This document shows positions 10,140 through 21,859 of a DNA stretch of 64,000 nt, piece by piece; within the stretch, counting starts at the first letter, position 1; each line of letters starts with the position of its first letter. Both the position numbers and the translations under genes were made by a program. The stretch is from Cryptomeria japonica (lineage: Eukaryota; Streptophyta; Pinopsida; Cupressales; Cupressaceae): NCBI RefSeq assembly GCF_030272615.1, contig NC_081414.1, forward strand, positions 913,951,648 through 914,015,647, read 5' to 3'. The notes beneath the pieces were generated by a model that was not told the DNA's origin, searched no databases, and worked only from the letters and a program-made list of their open reading frames with translations.

Positions 10140-11308
10140 AGCGGGAGAAGAATAGCATTTTGTGGATGAAAAACCATCCAAATTAAAACCACCCAGGCAG
10201 CTCATTTATTTACGTTTACGGTGTGAAAATGTTTGTGCTCAACTGACGATACCCAAATTAGCTCGATTCGTAGCTAATTTTCCTGCTTCGGGGTTTAATT
10301 AGTCTGGTTTAGCTTGCAATCTTAGCTGTTAAACTGAATCTAGTATTCAAGAAAATCCTTCAGTTCTGATTTAACTTAGGGATCCGTTATATGTCAGAAA
10401 GAAAGGTTATACTTCAACCTCGCATAACAAATTTTACTAAAGATTGTAGATTTCTATACTGAAATGTACACTATAACAACGAACTTAACACTTGTAAAAA
10501 TGTAGGCTACCAATGTTACATGCGGTACGCTGCAACTCGCGTGGGAAGCGGGAGTGCTGGTAATAAATGCCCGAATTCTTTCCATTTTGATTGGCTAACC
10601 CCTTGTTAGACGGTGAATCCACTACAGATCCAAGGACAGAGCAATTCTGGATCCAGAATGGGGATATAAGATTCATGTTATTGATTTTTAGGAAAAAATT
10701 ACAGCCGTTGTTTGCATGATTAATGGTGTGTAATGTTCGTGTTATTGACTTTCTGTGGTACAACAGTACCATTTTAGAGCCAGAATAGATGCAGGCCACA
10801 TCCAATGGGATTTTTCAAACAAATATCCACGTAATATTTAAAAAAATAAATATAAACAGAAATATTTTATCCACCAATAATTTATCCATGTAATATTTTG
10901 GGCAGTATGGAGTTGTTGCTTATTTAAAAGAAATAAAAAAAATATAAACAGAAATAAAATAGAATTGGTCGTAAATTGGAGCACTCATGAATATAAGGTT
11001 AGAAATCAATTTTATTGAGAATTGCACAATAAATGTGATATAAACTTTAGCAAGAAGTTAGCTGCAATATTCATGATGGACAGGTGAGTGGAAACCAAAT
11101 GTGAATGGTGTGGATGGTTGAGTGGCTGAAGGCAATGCTTGGTGTATGCCAACAAAAGTGTAATAAATTTATTCTAACATACATCATAAAATTAACTATA
11201 CTAGTTATTTTAAAAATCTCTCCATAATTTAGAAAAGATGGGTCCTGATCCATATCCTTGTTAGGTACCCATTTACAATCACTTATTCACTAATATGATG
11301 GTAGACAT
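10140..11308. other. Expansin upstream region and Copia 3' LTR remnant
   Basis: No gene is supported. The part nearest the expansin would hold its upstream control region. From 11316 downward the sequence is probably the 3' LTR of the Copia remnant next to it (minus-strand start TGTTGTGAATG); its far end cannot be fixed. Confidence 0.4.
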
Positions 11309-11800
11309 TCACAACAATCCCCTTTGAATGACACATGTAACTTCTAAACCCAAAAGACTTCTAAGATAAACAAACTTACTTTCACATAATGCCTTGGTAA
11401 AAATATCTGCTATTTGATCTTCTATCTTACAATAGTGAAGATGAATCACTTGTTGTTGGACAAGATGCCTAATATAATGGTGATAAACCTCTATATGTTT
11501 TGTTCATGTATGAAACATTGGATTCCCGCACAACAAGATGGTAAAGGAGGCCTCACCTAATGTTGTTTGAATGTTGATAGAATACCCCATAGCCAAGTTA
11601 TTTATTTAGTTTCTTCATTTGTTGCTATATATTTAGCCTTTGTAGTGGACAAAGCAATAGTAGGTTGCTTCTTACTACAACATGAAGCTAGATGAAGACC
11701 AAGAGAGAGAACATAACCTATAGTTTAATCATCTCCACAACCTACCCAATCTACATCTAAATCCTTAACATGTTGTAGATCTTCATGAGAAGAATGATAA
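11309..11800 (-). pseudogene. Copia pol remnant (RNase H and tail)
   Basis: Read on the minus strand, this gives the end of a Ty1/copia polyprotein. It includes DLDVDWVGCGDD (the ADWAGD motif of the RNase H), SKKQPTIALSTTKAKYIA (usually TVALSTTEAEYIA), then TKHIEVYHHYIRHLV and QIADIFTKAL, followed by a stop at 11309-11311. A short G-rich tract follows, then an LTR-like start TGTTGTG. Stops (for example after GCGDD and in FHT*TKH) and frame changes show it is dead. Everything upstream (integrase, reverse transcriptase) is missing. Confidence 0.85.
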
Positions 11801-13989
11801 ACACTCTATGGGTTTTTGTATGGAAGATGCAAAAAAACTTGATCTGAACGTCACACATCACAAGGGCCTAGTTCTTATTACTTTTTTTAAAATTTATTTT
11901 TATTCTTCAACATATAAGCATAAAAGAGTACTTAGTTCAAATCCGCATGCATAGAAACAATCCTTGAAATTTTTGTTACCCATGTTTTGGTTGTAGCTTA
12001 AGTCCTCATTTTGTCCCCCTCATTTGTTAATCTGCAAAATTCACCTATTGCATGGTCGATGTAATGCCCACTCTTGAGCAGACTCTTGTTTCATTTTGGA
12101 TTGACTTGATTAGACCTTTATTTTGTGCGATGGATATGATTTGACTTATATGATTCATAGACATTGATTATGACTACTTATGTTTTCAGTTGATGATTTT
12201 GATGTTAGACATTACATGACCATATACTATTGATATTATTGACTGTGCCCATGACTAGTTTGATTTCTAGATGGTTAGTAATGGTATCTTGTTTATCATG
12301 TGCTTTGATAGATTTCATGGATCATGCCTCATTTTGAAATGGATATACTAACCCTATTTTGATTTACTTATGATGTGATGTTTCACATGATTTGTATGCT
12401 CCTGTATGGATACTGTTTGATTGTCTTCGTGGGGGATCAATGCCACATCACTCATTGCGAGCGGGATGTGTCGTTGCGATATCCTACCACTTGCCTATTT
12501 TGTATGTATTTATATGCATATGCACATGTACCTTCATTGTGGTTGCAGGATTGTAGGTACCTAGACATTCATTCCTCTCGGGCAACCGGATGCGAGCTCC
12601 CCTGGCTTTACAGGTGCGAGCGTGTCTTTCTAGATGACAAATATGTGGTTCAGATATGTTGTTGGTTCCCTACCCACACTCTAGGTCCAGGTTGTCATAA
12701 GTCCTCATTTTTAGTCTTGGCAAATTTCACCATGTCGATTCAGTTGTCGTAAGTTGTGAGTATGTGGCATGGTGAGTATGACTGTTTGGTTTATTTAATT
12801 TATTTAAATTTATGATTTATTGACTATAGTAATAGATTAATTATTTAATCTGTTTAATCACGATTTTTATTTAGTGATGGATTGATTATTTAATTTATTT
12901 AAATTTCGGCGATAAATGATTTATCGTAATTGAGTGATTACTTAATAATAAATTATGACTTTTACTAGTGACAGTATTATTTTAATTTAGCGATTTTTGG
13001 TTATTTAATTATTTTCTCTATTGAATTTAAACTAACGTTTTATTGAGATCTTATTTAATATTTTCAATTGATATAAATTAATGCATTTATTTATTTATTT
13101 CTCTTTAATCACTTTATTTATTTAATGTTGATTTTTTATTTTGATTTATCTATTATGAGTTGATTATTTAATGTTTCAATAATATTTTGATTTGAATTAG
13201 ATGAGAGCTATATGTTTCTATTTCTAATTTTTAAATTAAGATGGATTTTTGAAATCCCATAATAAGAAGTGGGAAGCATAGTTATTATATTATATATTTG
13301 TAAGAGGGAAGAATATTTCAAAATGAAATATTTCTATTGTCCAAATAGAAGGCTAGGATTTTCACTTTTCGCTTCTGGATTTTATATGTTGTCGTGAATT
13401 TTATTTTGGGGGGTTCCTCTTCTTCTTCTTCTAGTTCTTGTGGATTTTCTTCCTCTTTCTCTCCTTCTGTAATTTTCTTGCTAGGAGCATTTTTTGAGGA
13501 TTTGGATTTTGTGGATTGAAGGGTTTGTGTTGTAGCTAGGAGCAGTGGTCAAGATTCTTCATCAAAGGCTCTCTTCCATAACACAGGAGAGAGGTTGGCC
13601 TCTTATTTGCTTCTTGTTTCTTTGTATTATTTTCTAATCTTATTGTTGAGTGTCTTCATTGTGATTGAGATTTTGTGAAATCTGAATGTGATTAGAAAGA
13701 ATGCTTGCTGTTTAATATCCATAATTTATTTATCAGTCTTTCCCTATTAAAACCCTCGTTATGTATTATGAATTTACAAATGGGGTGTATTTCTTGTTGT
13801 TATCACAATATTCTCTTTGTAGTTTGGAGGTAAATTTATTTTCAGAAATCCTTTTTAGATGGGTTGTTGGCTGTGTGCTACCCCTATGTTTTATTTGTTT
13901 CTTCCTGCAAACCGCTTGCCCTGTCACCCCTCTTTCTTTTCATTTGTTTGGTTGCTGCTAGGTTTTGGTTAAACCTACCCATGGGTTTG
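11801..13989. other. Unassigned AT-rich region
   Basis: I see no supported gene. 12420-12720 is less AT-rich and open in one frame, but it encodes nothing I recognise. 12780-13150 is made of TTTATTTAATT-type words. It may be LTR or untranslated sequence of an old element. Confidence 0.35.
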
Positions 13990-14260
13990 GTGCTTAGCAC
14001 CACCCACGACGTGGTGGTGTATTGCAGCACCACCACCATGTCATGGTAGGTTCTGTGCACCCCCTCACAACATGGAACATGCAGCAACACCAACCATGTC
14101 GTGATGGTGCTTAGCACCACTCACGACAGGGTGAGTGTTGTGGCACCTCCCATGTCGTGGAGGGTGCAAGGACCACTCCACGACATGGTGAGTGCAATTG
14201 CACCACCATGTCATGGTGGGTATAGCAGCACCACCACAAAGTAGTGAGTGCTTTGCATCA
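13990..14260. repeat. Array of short palindromic GCACCACC / CACGACGTGG units
   Basis: About eight imperfect units combine GCACCACC or its complement with CACGACGTGG, CCATGTCATGG, CCATGTCGTGG or CACGACATGG. Each CAYGACRTGG core is close to self-complementary, and neighbouring units are often inverted. Spacing is irregular, roughly 25-35 bp. This GC-rich patch sits in AT-rich DNA. Confidence 0.7.
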
Positions 14261-16126
14261 AGTATCATGTGTTGTGTGATGCCATGAAATGACTGTTGCT
14301 GGGTGAAATGCATTCGTAGACAACAGTGAGCTTTATTTTTATTTTATTACTGTTCTATTTTATTTATATTCGCCAGTCGAAGGGAAAACATGATAGATGG
14401 GTTGCCATTCGATAGGTTGGTTATTGTACTATTGTTTATCTTATCTGATGTTAGAACCGTTGAACCCAAAATATCAATTTGATGGGTCTAGAAATGAGTT
14501 TGTGCATTCAGTTTATGTTGTTGGTTCAACGTTTTATTGGTTTAGTATATTTTCAAATTTATCTTGGGCAATAGAAGATGTTGTGATTTTAGTTCTGTAG
14601 TGATTTGGCGGTTTATTTTGCTATGTGAATTTACACATATTGTTGTTCATGGGTTTTTATGGTCAATGTTAAGTCCATTTATGATTTTGTTGAAGCTTGT
14701 GAGTTATAGTGTGGGCTAAGCGTATTGCAAACGCTGCTCCATTTTTATGAATTGATTTCTTTGTGAGGGTCTTATTGCATAGTGTGTTATAATGTATTTT
14801 AAATACCAAAGGCTATCTTGTGTTTGTGGTGTTTCAGGTTGATTTATATGTTCATATTTTGATGCCATTGTTCGATGTAAGATTTTATTGAGTATTTGAA
14901 TTTGTCTCATGATGTTTTGCCATGTGAGTCATTTTGTGATGCTGTTGATTTTAAGGACAGAAATTGTGAAGACCTTGCTGGATTTTTGTTGATTTGGTTG
15001 CAGCGATTTTATGACTTGGTTTATGTATCTTTTGGTCAAGAGGCTCAACTCTTTTGTATATTGGTGTTCATTTTCATGAGTAAGTGTTTATACATGATTT
15101 GGCGTTATTTGATGTTACATTTCAGTTTCAATTATGTATCTTAGAGCCTCTTGAGATGTTGATTTTGGGTCCATGTAAGAGAGTGGGCTCCTTTGCGACA
15201 CCCGGGGTCACAAGAGATGGACTACCATGAGGTTCCTTGTAAGGATGCATGAAGTCTAGACCTCTTGGGTGTAAAGGAGTTTACCTTGACTAATTAAGTG
15301 GCAACTAATTAATGAATGGGTTTGGGTAGTTAGATAAGTAAAAAGATAATAAATGATTGTGCCTCATGGCTCAGTCCTAGGGAGGATGTTTTAGGTTGAG
15401 CATGAGAAGACTGTGGAGACAGTAAGCCAATCTCCATTGGTCTCTCATAGGTTCAGATGACTCTGCATGCCCTTAGGATAGAGTCTTGTTTTGGTACGGC
15501 ATGTGATGACACTCCCTTGTACATGAGTTCCCTTGTGTTTTTACATTTGCACTTATTCCTTGATGTTTGGTCGGCCTCTAGGAATTTTCTTGTTGTTATT
15601 GCATTGGTGTTGATCCATGTGTTTGGAAGTCTTTCTTGGTGTTGGTCCCTTTGGTAGAAGCAGCAGCCTAAGCTTAGTGTGTGTGTTGGGACCTAGTGAC
15701 ATCTCCTAGCTAGGGGGGTGGTTCCTTGTAGTTTCCACATTGGTCGGGTGGTTGGAGCTTTTTGCCATTGGGGTTTTTTCCCTACCTGTTGCTATTCTTC
15801 TTGTGCGTGGATTTGAATTTTCTTCATGATGGATATGGATTCTTTGAAGAATATTTATGTACTAAGTTTCTTATCATATGAGTTGTATTAATTTGCAGGG
15901 AAAACTTTAAGAAACCCCCCCCTTGGACAAGGTGTAAAAACCTGGCAAAAGTTGTATAATTCCGAGGAAAATTTTAATTTTACTGGCGAATTTTTGTGGT
16001 TTACAGAGAAAAATAATAATCTCCATTGGTGAATTAGCCATGATCGCTCAAAGTTTGTGAAAAATCCTGGCGAATAATTGCATGGGTGAATGGTAATGTT
16101 TTTAAAACTAGAAAAATATTTGCATT
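14261..16126. other. Unassigned spacer, probably old retroelement sequence
   Basis: No gene is supported; open stretches at 14397-14600 and 14896-15144 encode nothing recognisable. At 15895-15960 a C-run and a phrase with AAAACCTGGCAAA resemble those in the gypsy-type internal blocks at 1420 and 5420, so this may be the tail of a related element. Confidence 0.35.
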
Positions 16127-16298
16127 GACGATTTCAACCTATTTTCAAACCATAAAAAAAAATATTGGCGATTTCAAGCTATTTTCAAACCATAAAAAAA
16201 AATATTGGCGATTTCAAGCTATTTTCAAACCATAAAAAAAAATATTGGCGATTTCAAGCTATTTTCAAACCATAAAAAAAATATTAGCGATTTCAAGA
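16127..16298. repeat. 40-bp tandem repeat, four and a third copies
   Basis: Units start at 16127, 16167, 16207, 16247 and 16286 (partial). Each reads GGCGATTTCAAGCTATTTTC then AAACCATAAAAAAAAATATT. Inner copies are identical; the first has two changes and the fourth lacks one A. Such identity in surrounding decayed sequence points to recent slippage or unequal exchange. Confidence 0.93.
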
Positions 16299-17130
16299 TA
16301 TTAACTTTAAGTAATTAAAGCACGTGGCACACAGTCATCAACTCTCTGCTTGGAAGATTGCCCATTAGAAAATCTTGCCACCTAGTGACAAGCCCTTACG
16401 ACTCTCTATCTCCAACTCGCAAGCTGAAAATGCTAAGCCTTATTAACCTCAAGATCTAGCGACTGAGGGAAACTGAACTGGCACTCGCCAATTCTCAACC
16501 ACAAATGTTAAGTCCTTGTCACCGCAGCGACTTGGAGATAGTGGTAACTTTAACCCTTGTCGCGTACTAGCCAACATAAAACTATTTATCTCTTAACCGC
16601 TAGCACTTAACTTGCAAGCTCGCGGCTTGATCAGGTCTTCAGACATTTAACTTCACTCACAAGCTCACGGCTTGATCAGGTCTTCAGACATTTAACTTCA
16701 CTCACAAGCTCGCAGCTTGATCAGGTCTTCAGACATTTAACTTCACGAGCTGACGATAACCATTAAACCTAACCACAAACTATCTAGTTGCTAGCTCGTG
16801 ACCTAAAAATGCTAACATTAAACAAACATGAGAGCTAGCGACAATTGTATGAAATGATTTACTTGCTAACTCTCGCGGCTATAATGTATGACATCAGACC
16901 AACTCGAGACCTTACGACCAAAGCAATTTCACTAACAATCTCTAGCTCAGTAACATAAAACGCTAACACCCAAAAAGCTAGAGACCTCGCGATGTAAACC
17001 AAAACCAACTTGTCGCCAGCTCGCAGCTTGATCACGTCTTCAGATATTTTACCTTGTGAGCTGGCGATAACCATAAAACTTAACCACAAACTATCTGGTC
17101 GCTAGCTCACAACCTAAAAGTTTTAAGGCT
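16299..17130. repeat. Left LTR-like repeat of the 16-24 kb element, rich in GCGA-type words
   Basis: The stretch 16860-17010 matches 23620-23790 in the same orientation (GCTAACTCTCGCGGCTA, GAGACCTCGCGAT, AAAACGCTAACAC). Another shared stretch is the GTGGCACACAG phrase at 16324 and 23590. The repeat pair brackets a minus-strand reading frame, so these are best read as LTRs, the left one being shorter or rearranged. Boundaries are approximate. Confidence 0.5.
16615..16749. repeat. 45-bp tandem repeat, three copies
   Basis: Units start at 16615, 16660 and 16705: CAAGCTCGCGGCTTGATCAG, then GTCTTCAGACATTTAACTTCA and a few more bases. A diverged single unit recurs near 17020-17060. It lies within the left LTR-like repeat. 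Confidence 0.9.
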
Positions 17131-19023
17131 TGGATGTTGACTCGTTCCTAAGGGACTAGTTTGAAGGTTTCTCTTGAGTCGAGGTTGATTAGACAAGTGA
17201 GGATGACAGTTTCAGAGGCATAAATGGATTTGATAGCTTCTGAGTTAGAGATGGGAGATCACGGTTGCTTGTTGTCAGGGATTTTGAAGCAGAATTTGTC
17301 CAATCAAGGAGGAATAAAATCAGAACAAAATCATTCACAATAGATGAGCCTTAGCAGGATGTAGTGGATTTCTAGAGTCTACAGTCATGTTGAAAAATGC
17401 CAAAATGATGATTTTTCACGTGAATGAGCATCACCAAATGAAGTGTGAAAATGTTATAAATACAATGGAGTGGTGACTTAATTGGTAGAAGAGAAACTCA
17501 GAAAATAAACCTTTCTCATTTTCTGAGAGTGTTTTTTTCCTTAGAAAGGAAGATGATGTTTGAGCAGGATCGTGCATGGAGTTGTGTGCTCTGTGATACC
17601 GGATGCGTGTTTTTTTGTTTTCTTCTGTGTGAGTTTGTTTATTGTCAGAGGGGTTGTGAAAGTGAGAAGGATTTCCAGAGGGGGTGTGAAAGCCTTTTCT
17701 TGTCAAGAAAGGCCAAGCATGGCACATCCTTTGCTTCTACTCTGGCATAGGATGGCAAGGGGTTTGAAGAAGGAGCCCGTAGAGGAATGAAAGAAGGATT
17801 TGTTTGGGTGGGGAGTGGTAGCTAGTCATCTTTGTGTGGGTGGGGAGTGGTAGCTAGTCATCTTTGTGATGACATGGAATCTGTGACCCCTCGCCAAAAG
17901 ATTACATTTACCCTAAAGCTCCTATTTCCACTTTCCCTGATCGTGGGCATGAAGGCTCGGGATCCTCTTTCCATTTTCTTTGTTCCTAGGCATGAAGGAT
18001 TCCTCCTCTATTTGGAAATGATCTATTGGACAGAACGTAACATCTCACATTCCATCGGAAGGCATCATGGTGATAATGGCATGGCTCAAGCAGTTTTGCA
18101 AGTTGTATAGTCATTGGGGTTCCTTTTCTGGTTCCAGTAGTGATTCTAGACTCTAGGTGAAGGGAGCAAGTTGTATACTGTATAGTCATTTACAGAGAAA
18201 ATGAAAAGCATTTAGTGTCAAGCTTTGTGTAGGTTCTTGAAGGAGTTATATATAAATTTATTTTGTGTATAATTCTATCTCTTTCAAATGATCAGAATCA
18301 TGAGATTTAACTTTTTTCATTTGTTGCATTGTTATGGTGTATGTAATTTTTCTTTTAATGCTTCCTAATCCTATTATGCCTAGGAATGCAAAATTTCTGT
18401 TAGTTTGGAATCATATTAAGGATTCACCTCATTGTAATTGGTGGGCGGATTATAGATAGTCATAGAACACCTCCATATATATTACATAAAAATCCATAGC
18501 ATATAAAATCATAAGAGTATTAAGAATGAAAATATTAAACACCACAATAGATAGGAATACAACATAATTAGTAAAACATCAAGACAATAGACCAATGCCT
18601 TATCCTAGGGCATAGAGTCTTAGTCACTTACAATTCAAGACAACCTGATAATAAAATTCAATAAGATTCATTTGTAGATAAATAGGAATGAAATTATGAA
18701 TAATGCCATTACATACACAACCTAGATTCATATGTAAACTGAAAAACCCTTGACCATTTAATTCACAATGAAAACATAAATTCAACACAAAGTCAATTAT
18801 GTGAAGATCTCATTGCTCAAACTGCAAATGATATTGATATTATATTCATAATGATATCAGAAAGTAAATTCACAATGCGATTCAACTATGCACTTATCAA
18901 ATTCTTGAACAGTTGAGCTATTATAACTATATAAGAGCTTGAAAAGGAACAAAATGTCAAGGCTATCTCTGTTGTGTCAGAAATTCTGAAACACAGGATT
19001 AATGTATTGAAAAACAAATTGAT
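17131..19023. other. Unassigned region between the left repeat and the minus-strand frame
   Basis: No gene is supported. A 32-bp phrase (TGGGTGGGGAGTGGTAGCTA plus 12 bases) is tandemly duplicated at 17805-17836 and 17837-17868. If the 16-24 kb unit is an LTR element, this is its 3' untranslated part. Confidence 0.4.
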
Positions 19024-19134
19024 ATTTCTTGTACTTGTTCTGTAATCTGCAATTTCTTGTACTTGTTCTGTAAGTAGTGTCCTTGTAATCACGTCAACTG
19101 GTATTTCTTGTACTTGTTCTGTAATCTGCAATTT
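19024..19134. repeat. Three copies of a 22-bp motif at the end of the unknown frame
   Basis: ATTTCTTGTACTTGTTCTGT followed by AA occurs at 19024, about 19052 and 19105. The first and third copies share a longer flank ending TCTGCAATTT. On the minus strand this writes a repeated peptide with the core TEQVQEI or YRTSTRN, depending on frame. Confidence 0.85.
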
Positions 19135-21792
19135 TTTCTTTCAACTCCACTAACTCTTCCTCCAGAGCACCCTTCTTCATCAGTGTCTTTTCATATTTTT
19201 TAAACAATGAAATCAATTGGGTATATGTTTCTGTGTATCTTCTTGACAAATCCTCTATTTTTGATAAATTCATGAAAGAAACTTGAGCCAAAAATGAGGC
19301 AATCTCCATGTCAGTTGTGTTTTGCAAGTTCCAGATCATTCTGTCAGCTTTCTTTTCTACTTGGATATTTAGAAGGTGGGGCTTTTGAGTGGAAGGGGCC
19401 AAAGACCAAGCAGCAAGTGTCTTTGTCTTAGGATTAAATCCTGATCCTCTTATTACATCTCCAATTTCAAATTCAGTTCTAAACATTGGGTCCTCTTGCT
19501 TCCTAATATGGTCAATAATAAAAATAGACTGGATATCCCAATCAGGCATCATAATCATACTAGTACTCTTTATCAATTGTCTTGCCTGTTCCACAGATAT
19601 TTCCTCCCTATCAGGATCATATTCCTGAAGTGCCTTGATGATCTCCTCTTTCTTTTCTTCATTTGCTTCCTCTATGATCAGATTTTGTTTTAATTGATTT
19701 TGTTTCAAACTTGTCAAAAAACTTTTAAATTCATCTGACTTAATAAAGTCATCATCTTTCATGAACTCATTTGACAACATCACATGCTCATCAAAGCCTT
19801 GAGCAAGGGCTTTGTTTGTTTATCCCTAATCTTCATTCTGCCCTGCTTCTCTGAGATGTGTCCATATTTGATGAAAGTAGTGTCCTTGTTCTGTAACAAT
19901 TTCTCTAGCAGGGTCTCTCCTCACAATTGTACCGACCTCAGTGGTTTTTTGTTTCTTTGGAGCTAGCACTCGGGTAGATTGAACTTCATCCCCACTCTCT
20001 ACATCATCAACATACACACTAAGTGGGCTCTTGCCATGTTAAGAATGTCCATCTTGGGGGTCTTGTTGCTGAGCAACCACTTTTGGAATTTGAGGCATTT
20101 GTTCCATCAGAGTTTCATATAAACTCAACATTTTGTTAATCCTCTCCAGGTACAGGCTATCAGGGCAAAAACCCAAGAAACTAAGGTAAGTAGCCTTCAA
20201 TTCTGCTTCAACTCTCATCAAATTTTTCCATTTTCTTCTCCTTTCTTGTACTTCATCTTTTCTCAGCAAATTTCTAACCACATCTTCATCATCCAATGGT
20301 TCATGGTCCTTTATGTTGGCCCAAGGTGTCATTTTTGGCAATGCAATTTTAATAAATTGTTCAGGATCACATAATCTAGACACAACATTAACCAACCTAT
20401 ACTGTTTAAGGAAATTGTTTACTTCATTAAACGAACTCCTACCAATGGTAAAATTAGACGCAACCCAAAGCCTAGGAAGAAGAGAACCCTTCCTGTGTTT
20501 GTCAAGGTATTCTTTTTCAACTAGGGTCAATTGCCAGATAAACTCCATAAAAGCAATCCTAATTGGAACAAATTTTGGTAAAATATGGGGAGGTTGAGGA
20601 CACCCATAGACTCTGATCACAGTAAAGTTATCAAAAAAATAAAAGTCCCCCCAGTTATGTGAAATAGGTCAGTTTGGAACATACCGGTAAGGTCTCAAAA
20701 CTCTCCTAACATTAATTGATAATCATTCCCTATTTATTCCTAGAATTTCCATAATTGGCAAAACAATCCAATTTTCAAAGAAAAGGAAAGAAGAATGGAG
20801 AGAACTACTGTCCCAAACCTGGGTCCATCTTTGTATTGGCATTAAGACACCCAATTCTTCTTTGAAAAGCTCCAATTCTTTATCCACGAACTCAACATTA
20901 TAGAACAAGATTAAATACATCAGCAATGAATAATGCTTGAATGTAGGGCTGGGTGCACCACTCTAAATTTCAACTAGAGCATTATAAATGTGTTCAACCA
21001 CATAGCCCACATAATCGTAATCTTTGTTAACATATGGGTGTTGAATGTCCATAGCCATCATCAGTAATTCAACTGACACTGTTGAATCTCCATCAAAACC
21101 CAACACTCTTCATAATCCATAGATTGTACAATGCATATAATGGTGGAAAGGTGTGATGTCAAATGGTGGTTCGATACTCTCTAGAATTATAACCAACTTC
21201 CTATTCACCCTAGGCATGTATCTGGGGATTGCATGCTTCTTGATAACACCTTTGTATTTGTCATAATCCTCTACAATCCGCTCCAAATCTATATTTGTAC
21301 ATGCAGCACCAGTAATCTGGAAAGCTTCAACAAAGCTAGCTCTGTTAATTGAAACTAGGGCAGACTGGTTCTTTCTTCTGATTACCCTAGATACTGGGCA
21401 GTAGCATTTGGCCAACTCTTTGATCAAATCCACATCAACATACACATCTGGCACAATTAACTTTTCCATATTAAAATCCCAAGGGTTTGACATCGGGATT
21501 CCCTTAACCCTATTATTCTAGAAATAATTAAACAGAGCAGAACTAGTCATATTAGGCATGGTAGGGTTTCTGCATTGTCTCCATAAATCTCTCCATGCCA
21601 AATGATTTGTATTCAAAGAATGGAAGTCCCTAGCATCAAATCTACAAATTCTTCTTTGTATTTCTTAACCATCATTTCCTTAGTGGCACTGGCCTTGGAA
21701 CCTCCAGGTCCTCCTACTCCACTTGTCGTGGCCTTGGGCTTGGGCTTGGGCTTGGGCTTGGAACCTCTAGTACCACTCGTTGCCTGGTTCAT
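19094..21792 (-). pseudogene. Long uncharacterised retroelement-type protein, broken
   Basis: From an ATG at 21792 the minus strand can be followed through a few stops and frameshifts to 19094, about 900 residues. In order it has a Lys/Pro/Ser/Gly-rich start with a KPKPKPKPK run, a globular part (SNPWDFNMEKL, ALVSINRASFVEAFQITG), a middle part (VRVYGCPQPP-like, then FIWQLTLVEKEYLDKHRKGS), an acidic linker, and a C-terminal coiled-coil-like part (KKYEKTLMKKGALEEELVEL). No reverse transcriptase, integrase, protease or zinc knuckle is visible. Flanking direct repeats suggest it is the only product of a non-autonomous LTR element. The layout of globular domain, charged linker and coiled coil resembles the unknown frame at 37599-40822. 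I cannot name the family. Confidence 0.6.
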
Positions 21793-21859
21793 TTTAGCTG
21801 CAGGAGAAAAAACTAACCAATTTTCTGAAATTTTCTCACACCCAACACTCTGAATTCTC

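Noticed and set aside
10485-10805. 106-residue minus-strand open frame upstream of the expansin
   Set aside because: No recognisable domain, no supporting context, and composition like the surrounding non-coding DNA.
12375-12752. 125-residue plus-strand open frame with several cysteines
   Set aside because: No family resemblance and no splice or promoter context; likely chance openness in a GC-richer patch of old element sequence.
16127-16298. CRISPR-like array
   Set aside because: The units are contiguous 40-bp tandem repeats without unique spacers, in a plant nuclear context.
17529-17790. Overlapping 73- and 76-residue plus-strand frames
   Set aside because: Cys/Phe-rich low-complexity sequence with no family match; no reason to prefer either frame.
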